This document shows positions 1-7,195 of a stretch of DNA of 64,000 bases, piece after piece. Every line of letters begins with the position of its first letter. Position 1 is the stretch's first letter. Source of the DNA: Streptomyces monashensis (GTDB lineage: Bacteria; Actinomycetota; Actinomycetes; Streptomycetales; Streptomycetaceae); the NCBI RefSeq assembly GCF_001866665.1, contig NZ_MLYO01000076.1, positions 100,913-164,912 on the forward strand, written 5' to 3'. The notes below the pieces were generated by a model. That model had not been told where the DNA came from, did no database searches, and saw only the letters and a program-made list of their open reading frames with translations. A program made the translations under genes and the position numbers.

Positions 1-269
1 TTGGCGTCGAAGGTCTTCGGGTCCTGGCAGGGGAAGGCGTCGTGCGGGACGACGTCGATGTCCGGGTTCCGCTTCTCGAAGGAGGCGACGTCCGCCTCGA
101 AGAAGCCGCGGTCGACCTCGGCGCTCCTGGGCGGCTCGCAGTTGACGGTGATACGGGTCTTGCCGCTCGCCGAGCCGCTACCACCGGACCCGCAGGCGGT
201 GGCGGCGAGGGCGAGCGAGGAACAGACGCCGATCGCGACGACGGTACGGCGGAACCCGGTGCTTCTCAT
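1..269 (-). CDS. sugar ABC transporter substrate-binding lipoprotein, 5' part only
   Basis: Only the first ~89 residues are in the window; the gene runs off the left edge. It begins MRSTGFRRTVV, has a hydrophobic stretch and a lipobox-like LAATAC about 20 residues in, then a Gly/Ser linker and a beta-strand of the KTRITVNCEPP type. This is the usual start of cluster 1 sugar-binding lipoproteins, anchored outside the membrane, that feed an ABC importer. AGGGGG lies about 9 nt before the ATG and supports this start. The LacI regulator at 411-1409 follows in the opposite sense of the map and probably controls it. The substrate cannot be inferred from this fragment. Confidence 0.75.
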   Translation of the reverse strand, partial: MRSTGFRRTVVAIGVCSSLALAATACGSGGSGSASGKTRITVNCEPPRSAEVDRGFFEADVASFEKRNPDIDVVPHDAFPCQDPKTFDA

Positions 270-362
270 CGGTGGACCCCCTGATGGCACTCATGACAGG
301 AGCGGTGGGCGCCGCACACTCAAGCACCGCCGGCACCGTGCCGCAAGATGTCGCGCGAACTA

Positions 363-374
363 TGAAATTATTCA
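363..374. promoter_or_regulatory. AT-rich promoter/operator upstream of sugar-binding protein gene
   Basis: TGAAATTATTCA (TGAA-N4-TTCA) lies in an AT-rich island at about 361-385 in otherwise very GC-rich DNA, between the LacI gene and the binding-protein gene transcribed leftwards. It is a plausible promoter or operator for the importer. No regulator has been tied to it. Confidence 0.35.
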
Positions 375-410
375 ACAGTATTCCGGATCTCCTCGATCCA
401 GGCACGGAAC

Positions 411-1409
411 TCAGTCGCGCGGGGCCTGTCCGGTGGAGCCGCGGACCACCAACTCGGGCTCGAACAGCAGCTCTTCGGCGGGCACGGCGGTGCCGCCGAT
501 CCGCGCGTTCAGAAGCTCGACGGCCGCGCGCCCCATGGCCTCGATGGGCTGGCGGACGGTGGTCAGCGGGGGCTCGGTGCAGTTCATGAAGGCCGAGTCG
601 TCGTAGCCGACGACCGAGATCCGCCCCGGGACGTCGTACCCCTTGCGGCGTGCGGCCCGGACCGCGCCGAGCGCGAGGGGGTCGCTGGCGCAGACGATGC
701 CGGTGACCCCGCGGTCGATCAGCCGGGCCGCCGCCGCGTGCCCGCCCTCCAGGGAGAAGATCGCGCGCGCCACGAACTCCTCCGGAAGATCGGGGCGGAT
801 GGCGCGCGCGGCGGCCAGTTTGCGCGCCGAGGGCACATGGTCGCCGGGGCCGAGGAGCAAGCCGATGCGCTCGTGGCCGAGGGAGGCCAGATGCCGCCAG
901 GCCTGCTCGACGGCGACGGCGTCGTCGCAGGACACGCCCGGGAATCCGAGGTGTTCGATGGCCGCGTTGACCAGCACGACGGGGATGTTGCGCTCGGCGA
1001 GCAGCCGGTAGTGGTCGTGCGGGGCGTCGGCCTGCGCGTACAGGCCGCCGGCGAACACGACGCCGGAGACCTGCTGCTGGAGCAGCAGCTCGACGTAGTC
1101 CGCCTCCGACACGCCGCCCTTGGTCTGCGTGCAGAGCACGGGCGTGAGCCCGAGCTGGGCGAGCGCGCCGCCGATGACCTCGGCGAACGCGGGGAAGATG
1201 GGGTTCTGCAGCTCCGGCAGGACGAGGCCGACGAGACGGGCGCGTTCACCGCGCAGCTGGGTGGGGCGTTCGTAGCCGAGGACGTCGAGCGCCGTCAGGA
1301 CCGCCTGCCGGGTGGCCTCCGAGACCCCTGGCTTGCCGTTGAGCACCCGGCTGACCGTGGCCTCGCTGACCCCGACTTTCTTCGCCACTTCCGCAAGTCG
1401 TCGCGTCAT
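411..1409 (-). CDS. LacI-family transcriptional regulator
   Basis: 332 residues. The N-terminal LacI helix-turn-helix (VAKKVGVSEATVSRVLNGK) occupies residues ~5-30 and continues through a hinge helix region into a periplasmic-binding-protein-like ligand domain ending in the typical DDSAFMNCTEPPLTTVRQP segment. Length is normal for the family. The reading frame is open far upstream, but the HTH fixes the ATG at 1409. It sits next to a sugar-binding protein gene (1-269), so it most likely represses that importer until a sugar is bound. Repeats of ACGCAAGC right at its own start suggest autoregulation. Confidence 0.92.
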   Translation of the reverse strand: MTRRLAEVAKKVGVSEATVSRVLNGKPGVSEATRQAVLTALDVLGYERPTQLRGERARLVGLVLPELQNPIFPAFAEVIGGALAQLGLTPVLCTQTKGGVSEADYVELLLQQQVSGVVFAGGLYAQADAPHDHYRLLAERNIPVVLVNAAIEHLGFPGVSCDDAVAVEQAWRHLASLGHERIGLLLGPGDHVPSARKLAAARAIRPDLPEEFVARAIFSLEGGHAAAARLIDRGVTGIVCASDPLALGAVRAARRKGYDVPGRISVVGYDDSAFMNCTEPPLTTVRQPIEAMGRAAVELLNARIGGTAVPAEELLFEPELVVRGSTGQAPRD

Positions 1410-1411
1410 GA

Positions 1412-1448
1412 ACGCAAGCGTAACGCAAGCCACGCAAATGGCTTGCGT
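1412..1448. promoter_or_regulatory. repeat-rich operator at the lacI-type gene start
   Basis: ACGCAAGC occurs at 1412-1419 and 1423-1430, ACGCAA at 1432-1437, and the inverse GCTTGCGT at 1441-1448. The pair 1423-1430/1441-1448 is a perfect 8-bp inverted repeat with a 10-bp spacer. It begins 3 bases upstream of the LacI start codon, where an autoregulatory operator would be expected. Confidence 0.6.
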
Positions 1449-1537
1449 AGGGAATGAGCGCTCCCGGCCCGGTGCCGCTGATCCGGTGCTGCTGCCGACC
1501 CGGCGCCGCCGGTGACCTGAACACCGGCGGTGCCGGG

Positions 1538-2209
1538 TCAGTCCTGGGGTGCGGGTACGACCGTGAGGTGGGCCGCCGTACCGCGTGCGCGCCGCGGGCG
1601 GCGCACGGGGGCCGCGGGGCGGCGGGCGTCGCGCAGGACCATCGTCAGGCGCCGGTAGCCGAGTTCGCGCAGGGCCTGCGGGGTCTCGTCGACGACCCGG
1701 CACTCGGTGGGGCCCCGGCGCGGGTCGGGGTGGTGCAGCAGCCGGACGGCGCCGTCGAGCCGGGTGGCGTGCTCGCCGACGGCCCGCATCCAGTGCGGCA
1801 GGCCCTGCCGGTAGGCGGCTTCCATGATCGGGTCCTGGGCGATGTCCCGGCGGACGGACTGGAGTTCGTGGTCGTGGCCGTATGTCTCCAGCGCGGTCCT
1901 CAGGTGCGCCAGCATCGGCAGGCACCAGCCCGGCTCGTGCTCGCCGAGGACCTCGGCCGCGTCCGGGTGGAAGAGCACGAACCGCAGGAAGCTGTCCCCG
2001 GGCATGGCCGTCGGATGCGGGCGCACACCGCGGAAGAGCGTGGCGTAGGCACCGTTGGCCATGACCACGTCCCAGCGGTGGTCCACGACCAGGGAGGGCA
2101 GCGCGAGGGATTCCAGCAGTACCGCGTAGTCCTGGAGATACGCCTGGGTGTCGCACGCATCGGGGACGGGCCGCGGTGCCGGCCGCTGCCCTCCTGCCTG
2201 ATGTGCCAT
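1538..2209 (-). CDS. MmyB-like ligand-binding domain protein without HTH
   Basis: 223 residues. The sequence matches the ligand-binding domain found C-terminal to XRE helix-turn-helix domains in MmyB-type actinobacterial regulators: ALPSLVVDHRWDVVMANGAY near residue 40, FLRFVLFHPDAAEVL near 75, and RLLHHPDPRRGPTE in the last third. No DNA-binding domain precedes it; the N-terminus is a short disordered stretch followed directly by the domain. It may bind a small ligand and act through a partner, or be a remnant of a full regulator. It is divergent from the XRE gene at 2477, with a perfect palindrome between them. The C-terminal tail is rich in Arg and Pro. Confidence 0.7.
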   Translation of the reverse strand: MAHQAGGQRPAPRPVPDACDTQAYLQDYAVLLESLALPSLVVDHRWDVVMANGAYATLFRGVRPHPTAMPGDSFLRFVLFHPDAAEVLGEHEPGWCLPMLAHLRTALETYGHDHELQSVRRDIAQDPIMEAAYRQGLPHWMRAVGEHATRLDGAVRLLHHPDPRRGPTECRVVDETPQALRELGYRRLTMVLRDARRPAAPVRRPRRARGTAAHLTVVPAPQD

Positions 2210-2321
2210 CGGGAGGTCACCCCTCTTGCCTCTGCGGCCTGACGCGGCCCCTGCGATCCTGCGACTCGGTCCTGTGGGATGTCAACTATCGTGGCATTTC
2301 TTGCCTGTTGACGGCTGAAAT

Positions 2322-2339
2322 TCGCCACAGTTGTGGCGA
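2322..2339. promoter_or_regulatory. 18-bp perfect palindrome in divergent intergenic region
   Basis: TCGCCACA-GT-TGTGGCGA is a perfect 8-bp inverted repeat with a 2-bp spacer. It lies between the MmyB-domain gene (leftward, start 2209) and the XRE gene (rightward, start 2477). A related half-site, TCGTGGCA, is at 2289-2296. It is a good candidate operator for the XRE protein encoded next to it. Confidence 0.55.
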
Positions 2340-2476
2340 CACCTGGATGTGAGTTCGAGGCACCGGCTACTCTCCGGGAACATCACGGCGACCGCTCGCG
2401 AGAAGCCGGGAGACACGGACGCATCCGGGACGCACGGACGCATCGGAAACCCTCGAGAGACGTAGGAGTTCTGTCG

Positions 2477-3133
2477 GTGACGGATGGCTACGAGGATCCG
2501 GGCGCCACGGCGACCGCCCAGCTGCCGGCCGTCGTCGCCCGCGTCACCGCGCTCGCCGACCGACTCGGTGTGGCGCACTCCGAGGTCTTCTGCGTCGGAC
2601 GGCTCTCCGTGGCCTGCGGCGTGCCCGAGCCGGTGGTCAAGGCCCTGCTCAGCGGGCGCCCCGCGGGCGAACCGGACGTCCAGGCACGCTTCTTGCAGCG
2701 CCTCGGCCTGCTGCGCCGCACCCGGCTGAAGCCGGGCGGCCGCAAGTACACCCAGCAGGAGATAGCCGACGGCGCGGGCATGTCCCGGCAGCAGGCCGGC
2801 GCCCTCATCAACGGCGACCGCCGGCCCACCATGGAGCACTGCGACGCGCTCCAGCGCTTCTTCCGGGTGCACGCCGGTTTCCTGACCGCCGAGGACCCCG
2901 AGGCGCTGGCGGGTGCGCTGCAACGCACCGAGCAGGAGCTGCTGACGAAGCTCGCCGACCGCGAGCGGGCCGCCGCCTCGGCCGCCGAGGACCCGCTGGA
3001 GCGGCTGCTCCAGGACCACGGAGTGCGCGGAATCGCCTGGCGGGCGGCGCAGTTGCCGACGGACCAGCACCGGGACAAGGTCGCGGAGTGGCTGGACATG
3101 CTGCTGGAGAGCGTCAAACGGCCCGAGTCGTGA
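2477..3133 (+). CDS. XRE-family regulator paired with a metallopeptidase
   Basis: 218 residues. A central helix-turn-helix (YTQQEIADGAGMSRQQAGAL, about residues 92-111) is flanked by an N-terminal helical region and a C-terminal charged helical tail. The GTG at 2477 is chosen because AGGAG at 2464-2468 sits 8 nt upstream; an upstream in-frame GTG at 2333 falls inside the palindrome and has no ribosome site. The next gene encodes a HELWH metallopeptidase-like protein starting 14 nt downstream of the stop. This pairing is like the ImmR/ImmA and Streptomyces toxin-antitoxin-like pairs, in which the peptidase is thought to inactivate the regulator. Confidence 0.8.
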   Translation: MTDGYEDPGATATAQLPAVVARVTALADRLGVAHSEVFCVGRLSVACGVPEPVVKALLSGRPAGEPDVQARFLQRLGLLRRTRLKPGGRKYTQQEIADGAGMSRQQAGALINGDRRPTMEHCDALQRFFRVHAGFLTAEDPEALAGALQRTEQELLTKLADRERAAASAAEDPLERLLQDHGVRGIAWRAAQLPTDQHRDKVAEWLDMLLESVKRPES

Positions 3134-3147
3134 ACCTGGGGAGGACT

Positions 3148-3705
3148 GTGGGCATCGGCAGGGACATGCGCCGGCTGTGCAACGAGCTGGTGGGCGGGCT
3201 GGCCCTGCCCGTGCCGGCGCCGCCGCGCGAGCTGTACCGTGCGCTGTGCGAGGAGATGAGCCTGCGCCGCGGCCGCCCGGTCCACTTCCGTACGGCTCCC
3301 TTCCCGTCCGGTACGGCGAGCGGGCTGTGGCTGGATCTGACCGATCGCGACATCGTCGTCGTGGAGGAACGCACCGCTCCCGGACACCAGTTGGTGATCC
3401 TCGGGCACGAGCTGTGGCACATGCAGGCGGACCACCGCGGGCACCACGTGGGCGGGATGGGGGTCGCCACCCGGCTGCTGGACGACGACACCGACCGGAC
3501 CGCGCTCCAGGCCGCGGTGCAGCGGGTCGCGGCCCGCACCCGGTTCGAGCTGGCCGACGAGCGGCAGGCCGAGACCTTCGGGCTCCTCCTGGCCAGCAAG
3601 TGCCGTACCTGGCTGGACGGTTCGGCGCTGCGCGGCCCGGTGCAGCGCGACGACGTGGCGGGCCGGATCGAGGCGAGCCTGGGCTACCCCGGCCCCCAGG
3701 GCTGA
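3148..3705 (+). CDS. ImmA/IrrE-like HExxH protein (toxin component-like)
   Basis: 185 residues from a GTG preceded by GGGGAGGA at 3138-3145; an alternative GTG at 3130 overlaps the XRE stop. The zinc-peptidase signature GHELWHM lies near residue 90. A conserved ADERQAETFGLLLASK segment lies near 150, where the third metal-ligand region of ImmA/IrrE-like proteins occurs. No signal peptide. Streptomyces genomes often label this pair as toxin-antitoxin components. By analogy with ImmA it could cleave the XRE regulator encoded just upstream. The fold and the HExxH motif are visible; the substrate is inferred. Confidence 0.75.
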   Translation: MGIGRDMRRLCNELVGGLALPVPAPPRELYRALCEEMSLRRGRPVHFRTAPFPSGTASGLWLDLTDRDIVVVEERTAPGHQLVILGHELWHMQADHRGHHVGGMGVATRLLDDDTDRTALQAAVQRVAARTRFELADERQAETFGLLLASKCRTWLDGSALRGPVQRDDVAGRIEASLGYPGPQG

Positions 3706-3881
3706 CACACCGCCGCGCCCGGTCCTACGGGGCGCCGCACCCCGGCACCTGGGGTCCGGGCTGCGCCGAGCGGGCGATCCGGGGCGCAGCCGGAGGGCGT
3801 TGTCAGTGGTGGGCGGCAAGCTGGTGGTGTGCGCCCGCCGCGGGGCGTACACCGCGACGCCTACCCGGGGAGAGCCGACCG

Positions 3882-4109
3882 ATGTTCACCGCCGTACTGA
3901 CCGACCGTGAGCGCACCGCCGTACAGGCCTACCTGCGGCTGCTGCACACCGTCCGCGCCGCCTTCGACGGCCCGGCGGACGGCGGCCGGCCCGCCGTGGT
4001 GCCGCCCGCCGTGCTGGCCGAGGCCGAGCAGGCCCTGGCCCGGGCGGGCCTCACGGGCAACGAGGAGCAGTTCTTCCGCCTGCTGCGCGACTGGTGCCCG
4101 CCCGCATGA
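3882..4109 (+). CDS. small conserved-type hypothetical protein
   Basis: 75 residues, MFTAVLTDRERTAVQAYL onward, predicted mostly helical and ending in FFRLLRDWCPPA. GGGGAGAG lies 8 nt before the ATG and codon use is typical of the window, so it is probably real. No domain is recognised. It stands alone, with the HELWH gene 176 nt upstream and a convergent phosphopantetheinyl transferase gene downstream. Confidence 0.6.
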   Translation: MFTAVLTDRERTAVQAYLRLLHTVRAAFDGPADGGRPAVVPPAVLAEAEQALARAGLTGNEEQFFRLLRDWCPPA

Positions 4110-4180
4110 CCGCGCGCCGGGCCGGGCGGCCACCGCCCGGGCGTCACACGTGCGGTACGGCGTCCATGGGCGGTACGACG

Positions 4181-4861
4181 TCACGCGTGCGGTACGACCA
4201 CGGAGGTGGCCACGAACCCGTCCCGTACGACCCACTGCCCGTCGAAGGCCTGGAGCCTGCGGCCGTCGACCTGGGGTCCGGGGACGAGGAGTTCGGCGTG
4301 CAGGGTGCCGCGGTCGCCGCCGTCCGGGTCCGGGTGCAGGATGATGTCGGCCTCGGAGAAGTTCAGCCACTTGCGCGTGAGCGGGAACCACGCCTTGTAG
4401 ACGGACTCCTTGGCGCTGAACAGGATCCGGTCCCAGTGCACGCCGGGCCGCCGCGCGGCGAGCCGGGCGAGACGCCCGGACTCGGCGGGCAGGAGGACGG
4501 CCTCGCCGACGCCCTCGGGCAGCGGGCCGTGCGGTTCGGCGTCGACACCGACGGAGGCCAGGTCGCCGTCGCGGGCGAGCACGGCGGCGCAGTAGCCGTC
4601 GCAGTGGGTCATGCTGCCGATCAGGCCGGCCGGCCAGACGGGGGCACCCCGCTCACCGCTCACGACGGGCTGTGCGGGCACCCCGAGCTTCTCCATGGCG
4701 CGCCGGGCGCACCCGCGGACGGCGGCGAACTCACGACGGCGCTTGGCCACCGCCCGCCGGACGAGCGCCGCTTCCTCGGGATAGAGCGGGGCGTCCCACA
4801 GCGGGTCGTCACTGCGTGCCTCCACGACCACGACCGACTCCGGGAGCAGCTCCTCGAACAC
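4181..4861 (-). CDS. 4'-phosphopantetheinyl transferase (EntD/Sfp superfamily)
   Basis: 226 residues from GTG 4861 (VFEELLPESVVVVEARSDD). It moves the phosphopantetheine arm of CoA onto carrier-protein serines of polyketide, peptide or siderophore synthases. Family marks are visible: SMTHCDGYCAAVLA near the middle, the Mg-binding SVGVDAE, and FSAKESVYKAWFP, the (F/W)xxKE(S/A)xxK signature. The length fits EntD-type enzymes. The gene start overlaps the end of the phosphoesterase gene (stop at 4809) by 53 nt, so the two are co-transcribed. This pairing with a calcineurin-like phosphoesterase is common in streptomycetes; the functional link is unclear. Confidence 0.9.
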   Translation of the reverse strand: MFEELLPESVVVVEARSDDPLWDAPLYPEEAALVRRAVAKRRREFAAVRGCARRAMEKLGVPAQPVVSGERGAPVWPAGLIGSMTHCDGYCAAVLARDGDLASVGVDAEPHGPLPEGVGEAVLLPAESGRLARLAARRPGVHWDRILFSAKESVYKAWFPLTRKWLNFSEADIILHPDPDGGDRGTLHAELLVPGPQVDGRRLQAFDGQWVVRDGFVATSVVVPHA

Positions 4862-5735
4862 CGGTTTCGCCCTCCATCGGCAGGATACGACGCAGCCTGC
4901 CCGGGGTTTCCGAACGCTTGCGCCACTCACGGGGATAGCCCACGGAGACCTCCACGAAGCGGACTCCGTCGTGCCAGGTCGTGCGGGGGATGTGCAGATG
5001 ACCGTAGACCATGGTCGCGATCGGGAACCGGCGGTGCCAGTCGGCGGTCAGCGTGGTGCCGCACCACATGGCGAACTCGGGGTGCCACAGGACCTCGGTG
5101 GGGTGCCGGTGCAGCGGGTAGTGGTTGGCCGGCACGACGGGCAGGCCGTCGGGGAGCGCGGCGAGCCTGCGCTCGGTCTCGGCGACCCGGGCCCGGCACC
5201 AGGCGTCCCGGGTCGGATACGGGTCGGGGTGCAGCAGGTACTCGTCGTTGCAGACAACGCCGGTGCTTTCCGCGTAGGCGAGGCCCTCGGCCTTGGTGGC
5301 GCAGCCGGCCGGCAGGAAGGAGTAGTCGTACCCGAGGAACAGCGGGGCGACGGCGACCGGGCCGCCCGGTCCGTCCCACACCGGGTAGGGGTCCTCGGGG
5401 GTGACGACGCCGAGCCCGCGGCACATCGCGACCAGGTGCTCGTACCGGGCGACGCCGCGCAGGGTGACGGTGTCCTTCGGGTGGGTCCACAGGTCATGGT
5501 TGCCCGGCGCCCACAGCACCGTGCGGAAGCGGCCCGCGAGCGTGCCGAGGGCCCAGCGGATGTCGTCCACGGTCTCGGCGACGTCACCGGCGACGATCAG
5601 CCAGTCGTCGTCGCTCGTGGGCCGCATGGCCTCGACCAGGGCGCGGTTCTCCGGATAGGTGATGTGCAGGTCGCTGATGGCCAGCAGCTGTCCGGCCCCG
5701 GCCGTCGGCTCCACCCCGTGCCCCTTTCCGATCAT
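4809..5735 (-). CDS. calcineurin-like metallophosphoesterase
   Basis: About 308 residues from ATG 5735; GTG 5714 is an alternative start with GGAAAGGGG just upstream. All five metal-binding blocks are present: ISDLHITYPEN, AGDVAET, APGNHDLW, PANHYPLHRH and YGHLHIPR. No signal peptide, so it acts in the cytoplasm on an unknown phosphoester. It is the first gene of a two-gene unit with the phosphopantetheinyl transferase, overlapping it by 53 nt. The last ~20 residues after RILPMEG are Gly/Arg-rich and lie in the overlap. Confidence 0.88.
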   Translation of the reverse strand: MIGKGHGVEPTAGAGQLLAISDLHITYPENRALVEAMRPTSDDDWLIVAGDVAETVDDIRWALGTLAGRFRTVLWAPGNHDLWTHPKDTVTLRGVARYEHLVAMCRGLGVVTPEDPYPVWDGPGGPVAVAPLFLGYDYSFLPAGCATKAEGLAYAESTGVVCNDEYLLHPDPYPTRDAWCRARVAETERRLAALPDGLPVVPANHYPLHRHPTEVLWHPEFAMWCGTTLTADWHRRFPIATMVYGHLHIPRTTWHDGVRFVEVSVGYPREWRKRSETPGRLRRILPMEGETGVRGAAPGVGRGRGGTQ

Positions 5736-5987
5736 CCTCCGTCTCGACCACAAGAACATACTCCCGGAGCCGGGACAAGGGGGGCACGGGCCCGGCAGGG
5801 GGACTCTAGGGGGTTCGTGAATCCGTAACCCCGGCGTTGCACGAGCGGGCACTTGAAAGCCTTATGATCGCCCCAACACCGTCGCCCCAACTTCCCCTCT
5901 TCACAGGGGCTGTTCGGTGTCCCTTCCTTCCTTCTGCCCGGGCACGGGCCGCTCCGCCCTGCCCGAAATCCCCGAAAGGCGGCCTGC

Positions 5988-7115
5988 ATGCTCTCTCGCG
6001 TACGCGTCTGGCTCAACCGCACGTACGCGGAGAACGTCTTCTTCATGGAACAGCTGCGGAGAAATCCCAGCGACCGCGCCGTGGAGATCCATGCGACGCA
6101 CGGGGACCCCGACTCCCCCGTGCTGGCCGCCGCCGACACCGCCGAGCTCGAGCCGGAGGGCCTGTCTCCGGCCGCCTATGTCGAGTACGCCCTCGACCAG
6201 TGCGCCCGGCGCGGTATCGACGTCTTCGTGCCCCGGCTGCACCAGGGGGCGATCGTGGCGCACCGCGCCGACTTCGCGGCGGCGGGCACGGCGCTGCTGG
6301 CACCGACCCCGGAGGCGGTGGCCGTGTTCGAGGACAAGGCGACCGCGTACGAGGCGGTCCGCTCGGTGGGCGTCCCCGTGCCGCCGTGGTGGCGGGTGCG
6401 TACGGCCGACGAACTCCTCGCCACGGTCGAGGAGTTGGAGTCGGCCGGGCACAAGGCGTGCTTCAAGCCGGCCGCCGGTGCGGGCGGGGTCGGCTTCCGG
6501 GTGATCACCCGCGCCCCGTTCTCGCTGGCCCATCTCGCGGGCTTCCCCGGCCCGTACGTACAGCTGGACCTGGTCCTCGAAGCCCTGCGGCGTGCGCAGG
6601 AACTGGTGGACTGGCTGGTGATGCCGCGACTGGAGCAGCCCGAGGTGTCCGTCGACGTCCTCACCGGGCCGGACAACCGGGTGCGGCTCGCGGTGGGCCG
6701 CACGAAGAACGGCCGCCGGCGCGGCTTCACCCTGGACGAACGCTGGCTGGCCCCGGCCCGGCTGATCGCGGAGGGCTTCGGGCTGCACCACCTGTCCAAC
6801 ATCCAGTTCCGCATGCACGGCGACGAGCCGGTGCTGCTGGACGTCAACACGCGGCCGGCCGGGGGCCTGCACCAGCTGTCCCTGTGCGGGGTGAACGCCC
6901 CGTGGGCCGCCGTGCGGTTGGCCCTCGGCGAGGACCCGGGCGTGCTCGAGCCGCCGTTCCTCGGGCAGGACTACACGGTGGTGTCGGGGCCTCGCCCGCT
7001 GCTGCCCACGGCGTTCCCGCGGCAGAGGCAGGCGTCGCAGGAGGCCGGGGTTGTGTTGCCGGTGGCGCCGTTGCCTGTGCAGGCCGCTTCGGCGGCGCAG
7101 GCGCTGCCGCTGTAG
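5988..7115 (+). CDS. ATP-grasp domain protein, ATPgrasp_Ter-like
   Basis: 375 residues. The N-terminal pre-ATP-grasp domain begins LSRVRVWLNRTYAENVFF. ATP-grasp follows from about residue 115 with KATAYEAVRSVGVPVPPWW, the lysine-containing ACFKPAAGAGGVGFRV strand and a metal-binding LLDVNTRPAGGLHQLS near residue 285. Such enzymes ligate a carboxylate to an amine or thiol at the expense of ATP. The overall look recalls the ATP-grasp family linked to tellurite-resistance biosynthetic modules (recalled, not searched), but no ter genes are here. AAAGGCGG lies ~9 nt before the ATG. A weak -10-like TATGAT is at 5863-5868. It is monocistronic, closed by the hairpin at 7155-7189. Substrates unknown. 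Confidence 0.75.
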   Translation: MLSRVRVWLNRTYAENVFFMEQLRRNPSDRAVEIHATHGDPDSPVLAAADTAELEPEGLSPAAYVEYALDQCARRGIDVFVPRLHQGAIVAHRADFAAAGTALLAPTPEAVAVFEDKATAYEAVRSVGVPVPPWWRVRTADELLATVEELESAGHKACFKPAAGAGGVGFRVITRAPFSLAHLAGFPGPYVQLDLVLEALRRAQELVDWLVMPRLEQPEVSVDVLTGPDNRVRLAVGRTKNGRRRGFTLDERWLAPARLIAEGFGLHHLSNIQFRMHGDEPVLLDVNTRPAGGLHQLSLCGVNAPWAAVRLALGEDPGVLEPPFLGQDYTVVSGPRPLLPTAFPRQRQASQEAGVVLPVAPLPVQAASAAQALPL

Positions 7116-7154
7116 GCCGCCTGCCGGGTGCGGGTCCGCCGTGGCTCGTCGCGC

Positions 7155-7189
7155 CGTCCGCCCGCGCCCCGTCGGGGCGCGGGCGGACG
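7155..7189. terminator. bidirectional hairpin terminator
   Basis: A perfect 16-bp stem (CGTCCGCCCGCGCCCC and its complement) with a 3-nt loop GTC. It lies between the converging ATP-grasp gene (ends 7115) and alpha-mannosidase gene (ends 7196). There is no T-tract, as usual for streptomycetes. Confidence 0.8.
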
Positions 7190-7195
7190 CGTGTC

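Noticed and set aside
411..2156. 581-codon extension of the LacI gene
   Set aside because: The helix-turn-helix starts at 1409; upstream residues are Arg/Pro/Gly-rich shadow translation of the MmyB-domain gene.
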